This document shows, piece by piece, positions 34,701 through 46,810 of a stretch of 64,000 nt of DNA (position 1 is its first letter; each line of letters begins with the position of its first letter). The notes under the pieces are model-generated. The model worked only from the letters and a program-made list of their open reading frames with translations. It had not been told where the DNA came from and ran no database searches. The DNA is from Rhizomys pruinosus. Lineage: Eukaryota > Chordata > Mammalia > Rodentia > Spalacidae. The stretch is from positions 273,200 through 337,199 of the forward strand of contig VZQC01010553.1 of assembly GCA_009823505.1 (NCBI GenBank). Direction: 5' to 3'. Made by a program: the position numbers and the translations under genes.

Positions 34701-35169
34701 GTATTTCAATAGACTCAAACTGTACATATGGCTTCAATTCACCAATACTAATGAAGAAACGATACTGATAATGAATCTGCATAGTATTTTTGTTTTGCAA
34801 AACACAATTTGAGATCCAAGTATCTTGAAAATGTCTTCAAATGCTTGAAATGACAACACTCTCTGTCGGCATTTTGAGAAACTCCAAACAGCTGACAGCC
34901 ATCTTTACTTCCTGATACAATTTTTCAGTCTATATCCCTCAGACAAGGTGAGCATAATACTCCATTATGAGTAACATCTAGCTAAACACAGGTGGCTTAG
35001 CAAACTAAACACTGAGCCTGCTCTTACCTCCCTCTGCTTGATACACCCTTGAAAATCATATTATAAATGCTAATTGGTGCCTGTCACCTGACCTCAACAC
35101 AGGTAGAATGGGCTTCTTCTAACCTTAAGTAGATCCTCTAATCACTGATACTATGAAAGCCCCTGTAAA
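34700..35169. other. Unassigned stretch
   Basis: Nothing recognised on either strand. Confidence 0.45.
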
Positions 35170-35535
35170 ACTTAGCTTTTCATTATTGTAGCAAAATACC
35201 TAAAATAATGAAATTAAAAATTAAAAGACTGTCTTTGGCCACGTTTTGGAAGTTCTAGTCCATGATCGTCTTTCCCCATTGCTTTGGGGCCTTTAGCAAG
35301 ATGACACATCATGGCAGAGGTGGGTGGCAGAGGAAGTCAGTCAGTCAGCTACTCACTTTCATGGTGACAGGGAAATAAGGAAAGACAAGAAGAGGGACCA
35401 AGCTCCTGAAGGACTATTTGAAAGCACACCCCAGTGACCTTACTTCCTCCCACTAAACCCCACCTCCTAAAGGTCCCCCACTCTCAACTGCACTGTCCCC
35501 CGTGTTACAAGCATTCAATACATCATCTTTGGGGA
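35170..35535 (+). repeat. Old dispersed repeat (family R)
   Basis: 'gtagcaaaatacctaaaata', 'gacacatcatggcagaggtgg', 'accttacttcctcccacta', 'tttggggaacactta'. Fairly complete copy. Confidence 0.65.
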
Positions 35536-36171
35536 ACACTTATCTAAATCATAAAATGAAAGGCTTTGTGGAAGTCCAAGCCTTTTCCTCTTATCCCTCC
35601 CCCTCCTCCTCCATCTTTTTTTCATTTCTTCATGTTCTAACTCAAGGTTCCAGAGCACAAAGTGGGCAAACTTTTTCTATGAGGGGCCCCACAATGAGTA
35701 TTTTAAGCTTTGCAGGCCACGTCCTGACAAACCTGCTGCTGCAGCATCAAGACAACACAGACAAGACAAAAGCAATGACGGTGGCCATGTTCCAGTGCCA
35801 CTCTGTTCTCAAGGAAAATTGGGTGGCAGGAAAGATATGATACAAGCCACAGGCTGCTGACACTGATCTAGAGACATGCACAAATTAGCCCAGAACTCCC
35901 CAGTTTCAATGATGGCTGAGGAATCATCTATAATCTTAAATAATTCAGATTATGCTATTATTTGCATATATAAATACCTAGACCCAGCATATATGAAGCT
36001 TAAACACCCATTTTTTACATTGATAATTAGATAATGAATGCTAGAATGATAAAATACTTCATAAAATATTTATTGAGGATCAATGAAATGGCTCATCAGG
36101 TAAAGGCACTTGGCACACAAGCATAACAACCTGCATTCCATCCCTGGAACCTATAAAAAGGTAGAAGGATG
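35536..36171. other. Unassigned stretch
   Basis: No recognised repeat; the 112-residue frame at 35502-35840 starts inside the old repeat and lacks any domain. Confidence 0.45.
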
Positions 36172-36410
36172 GGGGCTGGAGAGATGGATCAGCAGTTTAG
36201 AGCGCTGACTGCTCTTGCAGAGGACCTGGGTTCGATTCCCAGCACCCACATGGCGGCTAAGAACCATCTTTAACTCCAGTTCCAGGGGAATCCGACGCCC
36301 TTGTCTGACCTCCGAGGCTTTACCCAACATGGGTGCACCAACCTACATGCAGACAATTCATTCATACACATAAAAATAATAAAAAAAATTTAAAGAATAA
36401 AAATGAATAA
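36172..36410 (+). mobile_element. B2 SINE, single form
   Basis: Well preserved B2 without the 17-bp duplication (ccatctttaactccagttcc). The same subfamily is found at 56003. Confidence 0.9.
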
Positions 36411-37962
36411 AATTTTTAAAAAGAGGTGGGAGAGAAGAGACCACAAGCTGTCCTCTGAACTGCACATGTGTGTTATGGCATGTGTAAATCTATACATGCA
36501 TCATACACATAATAATATAGAAATTTTTCAAAATATTTAATGAGAATTAATTGTTTTAATTTTAAAAAGCTTTGTCCTTTATTTTTTTAAATAAAATATT
36601 TTTATTGGTGTTTTGTGTTTCATACATCATTTCTCAGTCCAGTTTAGACACACTCCCTTTTACATGCCCCCCACACAACCCCAGTTCATGAATTCTGCCA
36701 TACATGTCTTGCATCTTTTTCTTAGTCTTTTTAAAGTTTTTCACTGCTGAGGTTTATCGTTTGGGCAAAAGTTAACTGTTTCAGTGAGTTCTTTGATCCA
36801 GTCTTTTTGTTATTGTTTTTCCCTCCCATTTGTATTGCTCCAAAGTATACCTATACATATGTCACATATATACCAAAATTATGTCCTTTGAAAATAAACT
36901 GTATGCTAATTACAAAATATGTTTAGTTCACATTTTTCCTTTTAATCATATATTACTCTAATATATGAATACATATCCTCCACCCATATACCACAATTAC
37001 AAAGTCTGAAAATAAGTGGTCAGTTAATTCTAGAGCCCATTAAGGAATTCAAATTATAACAGCATAGTTGCCTTCAGATAAAAAGAAATATAACATTAAT
37101 TTTGCTCAGCTTGCCTTTCAACTAGGGATTTGGTGCTAGCATCCACAAATGAGGGATACCATTCGTTGTTTGTTTTTCTGGGACTGTGCTACTTCACTTA
37201 GCACACTGGCTTCAAGTTCTATCCATTTATCTGCAACGTTTATGATGTCATCTTTCTTTATTGCTACATAGAATTCCATTGTGTAGATATGCCACATTTT
37301 CTCTATCTAATTGTCAGTTGAGGGAAACTTGGGTTGCTTCCAGCTCTTTGCTATTGTGAAGAAAGATGCAATAAACATAGATGTGCATGTATCTCTTCAA
37401 TAGGATGAGCCTTGTGGGTATATACCCAGGAGTGGTATGACTGGGTCAGGTGGTAGGCTCATTTTCAGTTTCTTGAGAGTTCTCCACACTGATTTCCGTA
37501 GGGGTTGCATGGGTTTGTATTCCCGCCAGCAGTGGATCAGTGTTCCCCTTTCCCCACAACCTCTCCAGCATTGGTATCCTTTGTTTTCTGGTTCATACCT
37601 AGTCTTACTGGAGTAAGATGAACTCTTAAGGTGTTTTTAATTTGCATTTCCTTAAATATTAGTGATGTTGAACACTTTTTAAGATGTTTCTCAGCCATCT
37701 TTTCTTCATTTGTGAAGTCTCTGTTCAGTTCTTTACTCCATCTTTTGAGCAGGTAATTTGTTTTCTTCTTCCTTTGTTTTTGAGTAGTTTATACACTTGG
37801 ATGTTAATGCTCTATCAGATGTGTCACTGGTGAAGGATTCCTCCCACTCTGTGGGTTTTCTCTTCACTTCTTTGATTGTTTCTTTTGCTGTACAGAAGCT
37901 CTTGAGTTTAATTTGTCAGTTGACCTTATTTTTTGCACAGCTGCTGTCTGATTTAGAAAGTC

Positions 37963-38130
37963 TTCGTGGTGGTGCACTCCTTTAATCCTAGCACTTGGGA
38001 GGCAGAGGCAGGTGGATCTTTGTGAGTTAAAGGCCAGCCTGGTCTACAGAGTGAGTTCCAGGACAGCTGGGGCTACAGGGAGACCCTGTGTCCAAAAGAC
38101 CAAAAAAAAATAAAGAAAGAAAGAAAGAAA
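37963..38130 (+). mobile_element. B1 SINE inside the L1
   Basis: B1 with an AAAG-rich tail; gaaagtctt before and gaaagagtctt after mark the site. L1 ORF2 text resumes directly. Confidence 0.9.
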
Positions 38131-38449
38131 GAGTCTTTTCCTATGCCTATGTCTTGTAGGTTACTACCACAATTTTCTTCTATCATTTTCAAGAGTTTTC
38201 GGTTTCACACTGAGGTCTTTGATCCATTTGGAGTTTTTTTACATAGCAAGAAGGTAGGGGTTTCCGTTATTCTTCTACAGTGGTCCAGTTATGCCCAACA
38301 ACCATTTGCTGAAGAATGCCTGTATTTCCTCCATTTGAGTCTTCTTGGCCCTTTGTCGAATATAAGGTGGCTAAAATTGGATGTGCTCAGGTTTGGGTTT
38401 CAATTTTGTTCATTGATCTACAGGCCCTGTTTTTGTGCCAATATCAGGC

Positions 38450-38692
38450 CCTGTTTTTTTTTTTTTTTATTTTTTTATGTGTATGAAATGTACTGTCCTG
38501 CATGCAAGGTTTGTCAATCGTTGTGCAATGCCACGGAGATCAGAAGAGGGTGTCAGATTCCCCTGGAAACTGGAAGTTAAAGATGGTTCTCAAGCCTCCA
38601 TGTGGGTCTGGGGATAGAACCCGGTCCTCTTCAAGAAAAGTCAGCATTCTTACTGATAGGCCATCTATCCAGCCCCCATTTTTTTTTTTTTT
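38450..38692 (-). mobile_element. B2 SINE, minus strand, inside the L1
   Basis: Reversed B2 with several single-base insertions; the repeated 'aggccctgttttt' at its left and T-rich sequence at its right bound it. Confidence 0.88.
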
Positions 38693-39961
38693 TTTTTATG
38701 ACTATAACCCTGTTAATATAGTTTGAAGTCTGGTTGGCAATCCCCCCCCCCCCGTATTTGCTACTTTTTGCTCAGGGTTGCTTTGGCTATCTGGGTCTTT
38801 TGTTTCTCCATATGAACTTAAGGATCCCTTTTTTCTTAAGGTCTGTGAAAGAAGTCAATGGGGATTTTAATTGGGATTTGCATTGAATCTGTATATACTT
38901 TTGGATAGGATGGTCATCTTTACTATATTGATTCTTTCCAATCCATGACATGGGAGGTTTTTCCATCTTCTGCTATATTCCTCAATCTCTTTCTTGAAGG
39001 ATTAAAAATTTTTCTTTGTAGAGATTTTTGGTGTGGTTTGTTGGATATGTTCCTAGATAATTTATTTTTTGAAGGCTATTGTGAGTGGGAAAGTCTCCTT
39101 GTATTCCTTCTCCAATTGCTTGTTATTGGCATAAAGAAAGGCTACTGATTTTTCTGAGTTAATTTTGTATCCTTCCACTTTACTGAAGCTGTTGATGGTT
39201 TCTAGAAATGTTCTGGTGGAATTTTTGGCGTCCCTTAGGTAAAGACTATCATTGTCATCTGCAAAAAGGGATAGGGATAGTTTGACTTCCTTCTTTTCCA
39301 ATTAGTACTCCTCTGATTTCCTTTTCTTGTCTTATTGCTCTTGCAAGTATTTCAAACACCATATTAAAGAGGAGTGGGGTTAGGGGGCAGCCTTGCTGGG
39401 TTTCCTGTGAACTTTAAAGAGATATGCTTCTAGTTTTTCCCCATTTAGATAATGCTGGCTGTGGTTTACTGTATATGGTTTTAATTGTGTTCAGGAATGT
39501 TCCTCCAGTCCAATTCCCTCCGGAATCTATATATCTCTATGTAGCATGCCTGGAAATTTCTGTTGAAAGCGCTTTTTCCACTCAATTGAGATGACCATGT
39601 GGTTTTTTTGTCTTTCAGTCTGTTTATGTGATTTATGACGTATATTGGAACTTACATATGTTGAACCATCCTGGCATCTCTGGTATGAATGCAGCTTGGT
39701 TCAGGTGAGAATCTTTTGAAATATGTGCCTGTAATGCAGTTTGCAAAAGTAATTTTGTTGAGAATTTTTCCATTTATGTTCATTAGTGAAATTGGGTCCT
39801 ACTAGTTTTCTTTTGTTGGTTGTATCTTTTGACATGGGTTTGGTATTAGAGTGATGTTTGCTTCATAGAAGGAATTTGGGAATTTCCTTTCCATTTCTTA
39901 TCCTCTTGAATATTAGTAGTGGCTTTAGGTCTTCTTTAATGTCTTATAAAATTTGCCCTGA

Positions 39962-40020
39962 GGCTGGGGGATATGGCGCAGTGGCAAGAGCACTTACCCA
40001 GAATTCTGCCCTGATCCTTG
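39962..40020 (+). mobile_element. ID-like SINE fragment inside the L1
   Basis: 'aggctgggggatatggcgcagtggcaagagc' (split here as aggctgggggatatgg and gcgcagtggcaagagc) resembles the tRNA-derived start of rodent ID elements; only about 55 bp. Confidence 0.65.
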
Positions 40021-41634
40021 GACCTGGATATTTTTAGTTTGGGAGGTTTTTTTATTACAGTTGTCATTTCCTCCTTTTATAGGGTCTATTAAGCTGTCAA
40101 GTCTCTTCGGGTCAAGTTCTTGGTGGATGCCATGATTCAGTATTCATCTATTTCTCTTACAGTTTCAAACTTAGTAGAGTACGAAGGTTTTGAAGCATTC
40201 CCAGAGAATTCTGAATCTTTTCACTGTCTGTTGTGATTTCCATTTTCAACATCTCTAATTTGGCTGATTTGGAGTTTTGCTCTTTCTTCTTTTAGTCACT
40301 TAGGCTAGGAGGTATCTATTTTCTTTATCCTTTCAAAGACCAGCTCTTGGATTCATTGATTTTTTTTTTAATTGTTTTTTTTGTTTCTTTTTTTTTGATA
40401 TCTTATCTGACTTTTTGTTATTTCTCCTGTCTGCCAGGTTTGGATTCATTTGTTGCTGCTTCGCAAGTGTTTTTAGATTGCAATATAAGTCATTTATTGT
40501 GCTCTTTCAATATTTGTAATATAGGCACTATAGAGCTATGAACTTCCCTCTCAGGACTGCTTTTAAGTTATGCACAGGTTTTGTTGTGCTGTATCACATC
40601 CTTTTATATGCCAGGAGCTTTTTTCTTTATTTCTCCTTTGACCCATCAGTTTATTCAAGCAGTGTGTTGTTTTAGTCTCCATAGTTGTTTCTGTAGCTAG
40701 AGGGCTCTTTCTGAGTGTTGATATTAGCTTTAGTGCAATGTGATCTGATAGAGATGCACGAAATTATTTCAAATTTTTTTTGTATTTGCTCAGGTTTGCT
40801 CTGTTGTCCCAGTATAATGGATGATTTTGGAGAATGTTACCACGAGGGGCTGAGTAGAAAAGTATATTCTTGGTGTTTGGGTGGAAGTATCCAGTAGATG
40901 TCTGTTAGTCCATTGGTGTATTGTAATTTTTCAGTTCAGATACTCTCCATTCTATTCTTTGTCCAGTTGACCTATACAATGGGCTCAGTGGAGTATTGAA
41001 GTCCCCTTTTAATGTGCTGGGATTGATCTGTCTTGAAAGTCCTTGAGATTGTGTTTATGAATTTTAGGTTCTCCAGTGTTTGGGTGCATATATATATTTA
41101 GATTTGATTTCAAGGTTGTTGATCTTTATATTTTTTTTTTTTTTTTTTTTTTATGTTTGCCCTATTTAGCTCTTCTGATTAGTTTTAACTTTGAATCCTA
41201 TTTTGTCTGATCATTAAAATAGCAACTCCTTCTTGATTTTTTGGGCATTTTGCTTGAAATATTTTTTCTCTCCTTCACCTTAAGATAGGTGTCTGTCCCT
41301 TGAGGTGGAGTGTTTCTTGTAGATGGCAGAAATTTTCTTGTAGACAGCAGAACTTGTTCTTATCCTCACATTCTCTCAGTCTGTGGTCTCTTTGATTGGG
41401 GAGTTTAGAACAAGTAATATTTAGGTTAATATTGAGAGATGTACATTGCTTCCCTTCAGTTTATTTTCTGTTGCATTTTGGGTCTGTTTGTATTTCTGGG
41501 TTTATACTTCATAATTACTCTTCTCTTGCTGTTTGGGGAATAGCTGCCTCCCTTCATCTGTCCTCTGAACTGTTTTGAGTATTCTGGAGTGTTTGGATTC
41601 TAGGCATGTTTCTTTTTTATTTTTTTATTTAATG

Positions 41635-41873
41635 TTTTATAATTTTATGTCCATGTGTGCATGATGTATGGCAGAGGTCGTAAGTGCACCCATGTCAATG
41701 CAATGCTGCAGAGGTCCGCGGAAGAGGTGTCCCTTGGGGTTCCCTGGAACTGGAGTATCCTCTGAATTGGAGGTTCAGATGGTGCTTTGGCTGCCATTTT
41801 GCTGGGGGACAATCTGAGTCCTCTGCAAAGAGCCAGTCAGTGCTCTTAACTGCGAGGCTTCTCCAGCCCCTGA
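41635..41873 (-). mobile_element. B2 SINE, minus strand, inside the L1
   Basis: Reversed B2 with many differences (gtccatgtgtgcatgatgta ... gcttctccagcccc). Confidence 0.85.
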
Positions 41874-42999
41874 CATGTTATTCCTTTCATCTTGTTTTAT
41901 GTCATGGAATATTTTCCTTCTCTCCTCAATTATAATTGACATTTTTGCTGGTAGAGTAAAAATCTTCGGCGTGCATGCTCGTATCTTTAGTACTCGAGAA
42001 ATACTTTGATCGGCAAGTCTCTTCTGGCTTACATCATTTGTGATTGAAAGTCAGTTAATTCTGATGGGTTTTTCCTTTATATGGTAACTTGTTTTTTTTT
42101 TTTTTTTTCTATTCTGGCTTTAGTATTTGTGTTCCTATGTTTTGATTATGATATGGCACGGGAAGTTGGTTCTTTTCTGATATTGGTCATTTGGTGTTTT
42201 AATGTGCTTCTCTTATTTGTATAGGGTGGTCTTTTTTCAATTGGGGAAATCTTCTTCTATAGTATAGTTCTGTTGAGAGATCTGGTCCATACCATTGTCC
42301 CTGGATTCTTCTCCTTCCTCATACCTATGATGCAGGGTTTGGTCTTTCATGTGTGTCCCACATTTCTGATTATTCCATTCCTTGTGCTGTTTTGTTTTTT
42401 TTTTTTTTATTTTTCATAGTCTTTGCTTGAGCTCTTCAGTTCTTCCACAATTATTTTCTAGAGATTGATATTCTAATTTTCTGCTCCCATCCATTCTGTG
42501 TACGAGGCTTTCCTCTTGCCAGTTCCTAGTGGTGACCTGGATGAGTGTGCAATTCTCTTTTCATTTAGCCTGATAGTTCTTCAGTATGTCCTAGTTCCCT
42601 TTCAGCATGGCCATTCTCACCCTTTTAGTGTTATAGTTTCCTTTTTCATTTCAGCCTGCAATTTTTTTCAGCATTTCCATTTCCTTCTGGAGTTGGTCAT
42701 TCAGCTCCCTTTATTTTAGGTCATTGATTTTTTGAGTATACTATATTAGTTCTTTTAAGATATGTGTCCTGGTTTTACCTTCAAGGGAGAATCTCATTGT
42801 TGGAGTCCTCTCTAAGACTGATAGACTTTGGTGGAGATTTCTTATTTGCTTTCCCATGTTATTGATTTTTCTTGTGTTTTGGCAGTGGGTTGATTTGTTT
42901 TGCCTTGTAATCTGTGTAATTCAGGTGTTTCTTCCTTCATGTAGAGCCCGTGTTCCTTTTTGTTTGACTGGGGGGGGCATGATTTGGCCCCTGTGCCAG

Positions 43000-43372
43000 C
43001 AACCTGGCTGCTGCCTCAGTGTCCTTGAAGACTCAAGCTCCCAGCCAGGTGGGCCCCTTCTTACTGGGCTTACAGTGGAAGCTGTGGTGCACATCTGGCT
43101 GCTGCCTCAGTGTCCCTGAAAACTCGAGCTCCCAGCTGCATGGGCCTGTTCCTATCCAGCATGCTGTGGAAGTGGGGAAACAGCTGATGACCACCTCAGT
43201 GTCCCTGAAGACCCAAGCTCCCAGTGGGGTGGGCTCCTTCTTACTAGGCATGTGGTGAATGAAAGCCATAGTGCAGCTGGCTGCTGCTTCAGTGTCCCTG
43301 AAGACTCAAGCTCCCAGTGGTGTGGGCCTACTCCTATCCAGCCTGAAGTCAAGGTGCCACTGGCTCAAGAAT
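43000..43372 (-). promoter_or_regulatory. Four ~91-bp tandem units at the L1 5' end
   Basis: Anchor word cYtcagtgtcc occurs at 43014, 43105, 43194 and 43287 (spacing 91, 89, 93). Each unit carries 'gaagactcaagctcccag' or a close variant and a 'tgggcc/tgggct' block. Mouse L1 uses tandem 5' monomers as promoters (established for that species). That these units are the promoter of this L1 is an inference from their position. Confidence 0.75.
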
Positions 43373-43884
43373 TAATTTTTAAAATATTTTATTGGCTCTG
43401 AGTTTCCAGCCACCAGCTGTGTGGACATACACCCAGCTCCATTCCTCGACTCCCCTCCTGGCATGGCCTCAAAATGGCAACCCATGCCCCTGCCACAGCC
43501 CAAGAAGCCCCTGCCATACCAGTCCTCAAGCCCACCAACACTGGCATGCAGAAGGGGGAAAAAGAACATCAAGAAGCAATTGAACATATTGATGAAGTAC
43601 AAAATGAAATAGACAGATTGGAAATGAAAATAGAGAAATATAACAAATTCTGTCAACCATTTTTTCAGAAGAGGTCAGAATCGATCACCAAAATCCCAAA
43701 TTTGGGGGTAACAACATTTGTCAACTATCCTTACTTTGAAAATAAAGTTCTCTCCAAAGAATTTCATCTGAATGAGAGTGGTGATCCATCTTCAAAGTCT
43801 ACCGAAATCAAATGGAAATCTGGAAAGGATGTGATGAAACGCTCAAGTCAAATAGAATAAGGCCAGCAGGAAGAGGCAGCATGA

Positions 43885-44217
<333 letters not shown>

Positions 44218-44479
44218 TGATGGATTCCAATCTTAATTTCTATTTTTATTTTTATTTTTTAACTTTCTCCAGTCCCTGGCAGCAAGTCACAGTCTTCCCC
44301 TCCCCCGACCCCATCCCTCTTGTGCTCAGTCACCCGGTTTTTGAAGTCTTTTCTCAACACTATGTTTCTCAACACTATGTTTCTCAACTTATTTGGGGGA
44401 AATAACTGAGCAGAGTACAATGGGAAAAGAATCTCCACTCTTCTGTTCTAAATTCATTTTGATCCCTTCTTGCCTCAAA

Positions 44480-44605
44480 AACTGTGCAACCGAAACCACC
44501 ACCATGCTCTGTGGGGCCCAGCACCCCAGCTTCCAACAGAGCCAAGGGAGCAGGAGGGTTTTCTTTTTTCCCACAGAGCATGGTGGTGGTTTTGGTTGCA
44601 CAGTT
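44480..44605. repeat. 36-bp inverted repeat with a flipped 54-bp loop in the SET 3' UTR
   Basis: Arms 44480-44515 and 44570-44605 are complementary at 35 of 36 positions. The loop 44516-44569, read on the minus strand (gggccc end last), appears to be the SET 3' UTR continuation in its normal direction, so the loop is inverted relative to the pseudogene. Confidence 0.9.
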
Positions 44606-44699
44606 GTCCTCTGATGTCTACATAAGTGCTGTGACATGTGCCCCCTCCCACAATAAAACTAATACATGTAATACAAATTGTATTTTTTAGAGAGCACAG

Positions 44700-45660
44700 A
44701 CCATGTTTGCAGGAACTGCACCTCTGACACTGCGTTCATTCCAAAGACCTATTTCCAAACCACAGCATTTGCATCAACAACCTCAGCTAGAAGATCAAGG
44801 AAGATGTACCAAATTTATCAAGCAACTCCATCTCTACTACCCTCTTTATATAAGCTGCCAGTACCCTTCTCATGCCTACATGAGCTCAAGAAGTCCCTGT
44901 ATACCATCTTTTTCTGGTTTGGCCAGATCCTGTGTACACCCAGGTTTGTCCCAGGCCCATGCCAACCTCATGCTCAGAAGCACCAGCCACTCCCTATGTT
45001 CCATTCCAGGTTTCTTCTTCCAGACAAGCCTCTGGGCATCTAGTATGCCAAGACCTAACTCAGACAACATTACCAAAGGCACCTTGGTGGATCAGGATAC
45101 AAGTGGGAGAAGAAGAAGCCCAAGAGCCAGGAGACCCCAGGTGCAAGAAGGCTGTGAAGAGTGGGCCGACTGTGCCTGTGACAGGGACTGTCCCTGAGCC
45201 TGTCCCAGGAATGTAGAAGGCTCAGGGCTCTCATCATGCACAACATGCCTCCCCCCAACACGTCCTCTCTGCCTGCCCTCACTCTAGACAAGACACAGGA
45301 GGACACAAATGAGCTCACACTATCCATGCTTTGCAGCCAGTTCCCTGGTTTCAGGGAGGCACGCCTGGTCCCTGGACAGCACCACATCCATATCAAGATG
45401 CTTGACCAGGAGGTGCAGCCTGGAGCAGCCACGAGTCCTGCAGAGCTTTAAGACACCACAATGTCACTATCACTATTGTCCCACTGCCCTAGTCCTGGTT
45501 CTAGGCCTTTAGTCTCTAAATTCAAGTCCCTTTTGTAGGCCTTCTCAGAGCCATCTGCATGCATGCATGTGATCACCACATAGCACTGTACCCATGTCTG
45601 TCCCCAGACTGATGCTATTGGGTGAAGGAAAATGGATTTTTGAGGTCTAGTTTCTCCAAA
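44700..45660 (+). pseudogene. Snrpa-ps: SNRPA (U1A snRNP protein) processed pseudogene
   Basis: Intronless, decayed copy of the U1 snRNP A protein, an RNA-binding protein with two RRM domains. RRM1: near 44755-44806 the codons for N-H-x-I-x-I-N-N-L are recognisable, then a 76-bp insertion (44807-44882), then ELKKSLYTIF..FGQIL (44883-44937). A frameshift follows and the end of RRM1 (GFFF..., KGT) continues to 45085. The linker (KSQETPGAKKAV, PVPGM) lies at 45118-45212. The proline-rich region is mostly deleted near 45252. RRM2 has ETNELMLSML-like ([16 protein letters not shown]) and RLVPG near 45308-45380. 3' UTR-like text (accacatagcactgtaccca, ctgtccccagac) reaches about 45640. Several stops and frameshifts rule out function. 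Confidence 0.9.
44807..44882 (+). other. 76-bp insertion in SNRPA pseudogene RRM1
   Basis: Sequence starting taccaaatttatcaagcaac and ending 'catgcctacatg' separates codons that are adjacent in SNRPA. It matches no SINE or L1 that I recognise. Confidence 0.75.
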
Positions 45661-46011
45661 GTAGTAATAATTATTATTTTAAATTTTGATATAATCAGTT
45701 TTAGTCTATAATCTGCCTTTTATGTTAATGTGCTATTTTGAATATTTATAAAATAAATTTTAAATTTTAAATTTTAATTTATTTTTATTTACCTTTTAAA
45801 TAAAACTATATTTTGCACACTTTGGACACAATTACTTTTTTTGTTGTTGTTGTTATTTTGTTTTTCTCTTTTTTTTTCTTTTTTTTTATTTTTAAGGGAT
45901 TCTACAATACAATGACACAGTTGTTTGCAGATAACAATGATGTTACTCAGTATGTCATACAATTAAGTAATTGGTGCATTTTGCAAGTATCTATGTCCAA
46001 ATTTTGAACAA
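45661..46011. other. AT-rich stretch
   Basis: Contains (AAATTTT)n-like runs (45750-45800) and T-rich tracts at 45836-45895; no gene. Confidence 0.6.
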
Positions 46012-46505
46012 CCCAAGGTTCCCATAGTCCAGTTGGAGAAGCTTGTATGCACAGGCATGTTGATCAAACAGGTGTCCAGACTATATTCCTATAGTCTCAT
46101 GATTCACCCCTATCTCTCCACAGCCCTTACAATCTACCAAGCCTCCTCTTCCGCAGTTTGTTCCGTAGGCTTTGGGAAAGGGGCACAAGTGGGTGAGAAG
46201 AAAACAGTCTAATTTCTTTGGAGTTGTCATTTTGGACTCCGGTCTGTTCAGTTTGTTTCCCTTCACGGATTGACAGCTTTCACAGTGATACCCTTTTCAG
46301 TCATACTAACAAAGCTCAAGCTATTGGATGTTCAGGCATTTAAGCAGTACCACTTATTGTGTCAAGCTAAGCTGTAAGCATAGACACAGATGCTTGGATG
46401 GTATGCTAATCCGCAAACTGTGGTTTCTCTATAAAGGGTGACAAGTTCTTATTGTGGCTTATAACATCGCCTAACCACTAGAGGACATAAGCTTGTGGCA
46501 TCCGC
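46012..46505 (-). repeat. Interspersed repeat, inverted partner of 10990-11480
   Basis: Reverse complement follows 10990-11480 end to end with scattered differences. The partner at 10990 is followed by LTR-like DNA; this copy is followed (46506-46764) by other unassigned sequence. Confidence 0.85.
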
Positions 46506-46759
46506 TGTGAGTTATTCCTCCAAGGAGAGAGCTAATAGCCAAATAGTTTTGGGATATAATATAGACACTTGGCTGCCACTGTTGCACTGCATCTCCAGGC
46601 TGTTGAGGTGTAGCTGATATTTTCGGAGGAGTCTTGTTTGTCTCAGGGAGACCAATATTTTGCTGTATTGCTGTAGTGGCCTTTGGTAACGCTCTCTAGC
46701 ATTTCAGAGGCCAGTTGTACGCTAGCAGGTGACGTCTCATAACATTTTTCATGCTCACA

Positions 46760-46810
46760 CCAGGTCTTCGACAACATGCTCTTAACCACTAGGCCATCTC
46801 TCCAGCCCCT
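46760..46810 (-). mobile_element. B2 5'-end fragment, minus strand
   Basis: 'tgctcttaaccactaggcca' then 'tctctccagcccc': only about 45 bp of the B2 5' end remains. Confidence 0.8.

Larger units (their letters stand above)
36585..43372 (-). mobile_element. Near-full-length L1, minus strand, inactive
   Basis: Read right to left: 5' UTR with 91-bp tandem units (43372-43000), ORF1-like region (about 42850-41950, with sequence matching the RNA-binding C-terminal domain near 42025-42110), ORF2 (about 41470-37140) and 3' UTR to 36585. ORF2 reverse transcriptase is visible in the frame at 39062-39301, with the FADD active-site core at residues 13-16, followed by N where M is usual. A B1 (37963-38125), a B2 (38455-38690) and another B2 (41640-41870) are inserted, plus an ID-like fragment at 39962. 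Without these about 6.1 kb remains, close to full length. ORF2 is broken by many stops, so the copy is dead. Confidence 0.85.

Noticed and set aside
36541..36560. agaattaatt near both ends of the large L1 as its target duplication
   Set aside because: About 25 bp of other sequence lies between the left copy and the L1 end and the word is AT-rich, so I do not claim it.
43000..43372. CRISPR-like array (regular spacing of a repeated word)
   Set aside because: Units are contiguous tandem repeats with no unique spacers, in a mammalian L1.
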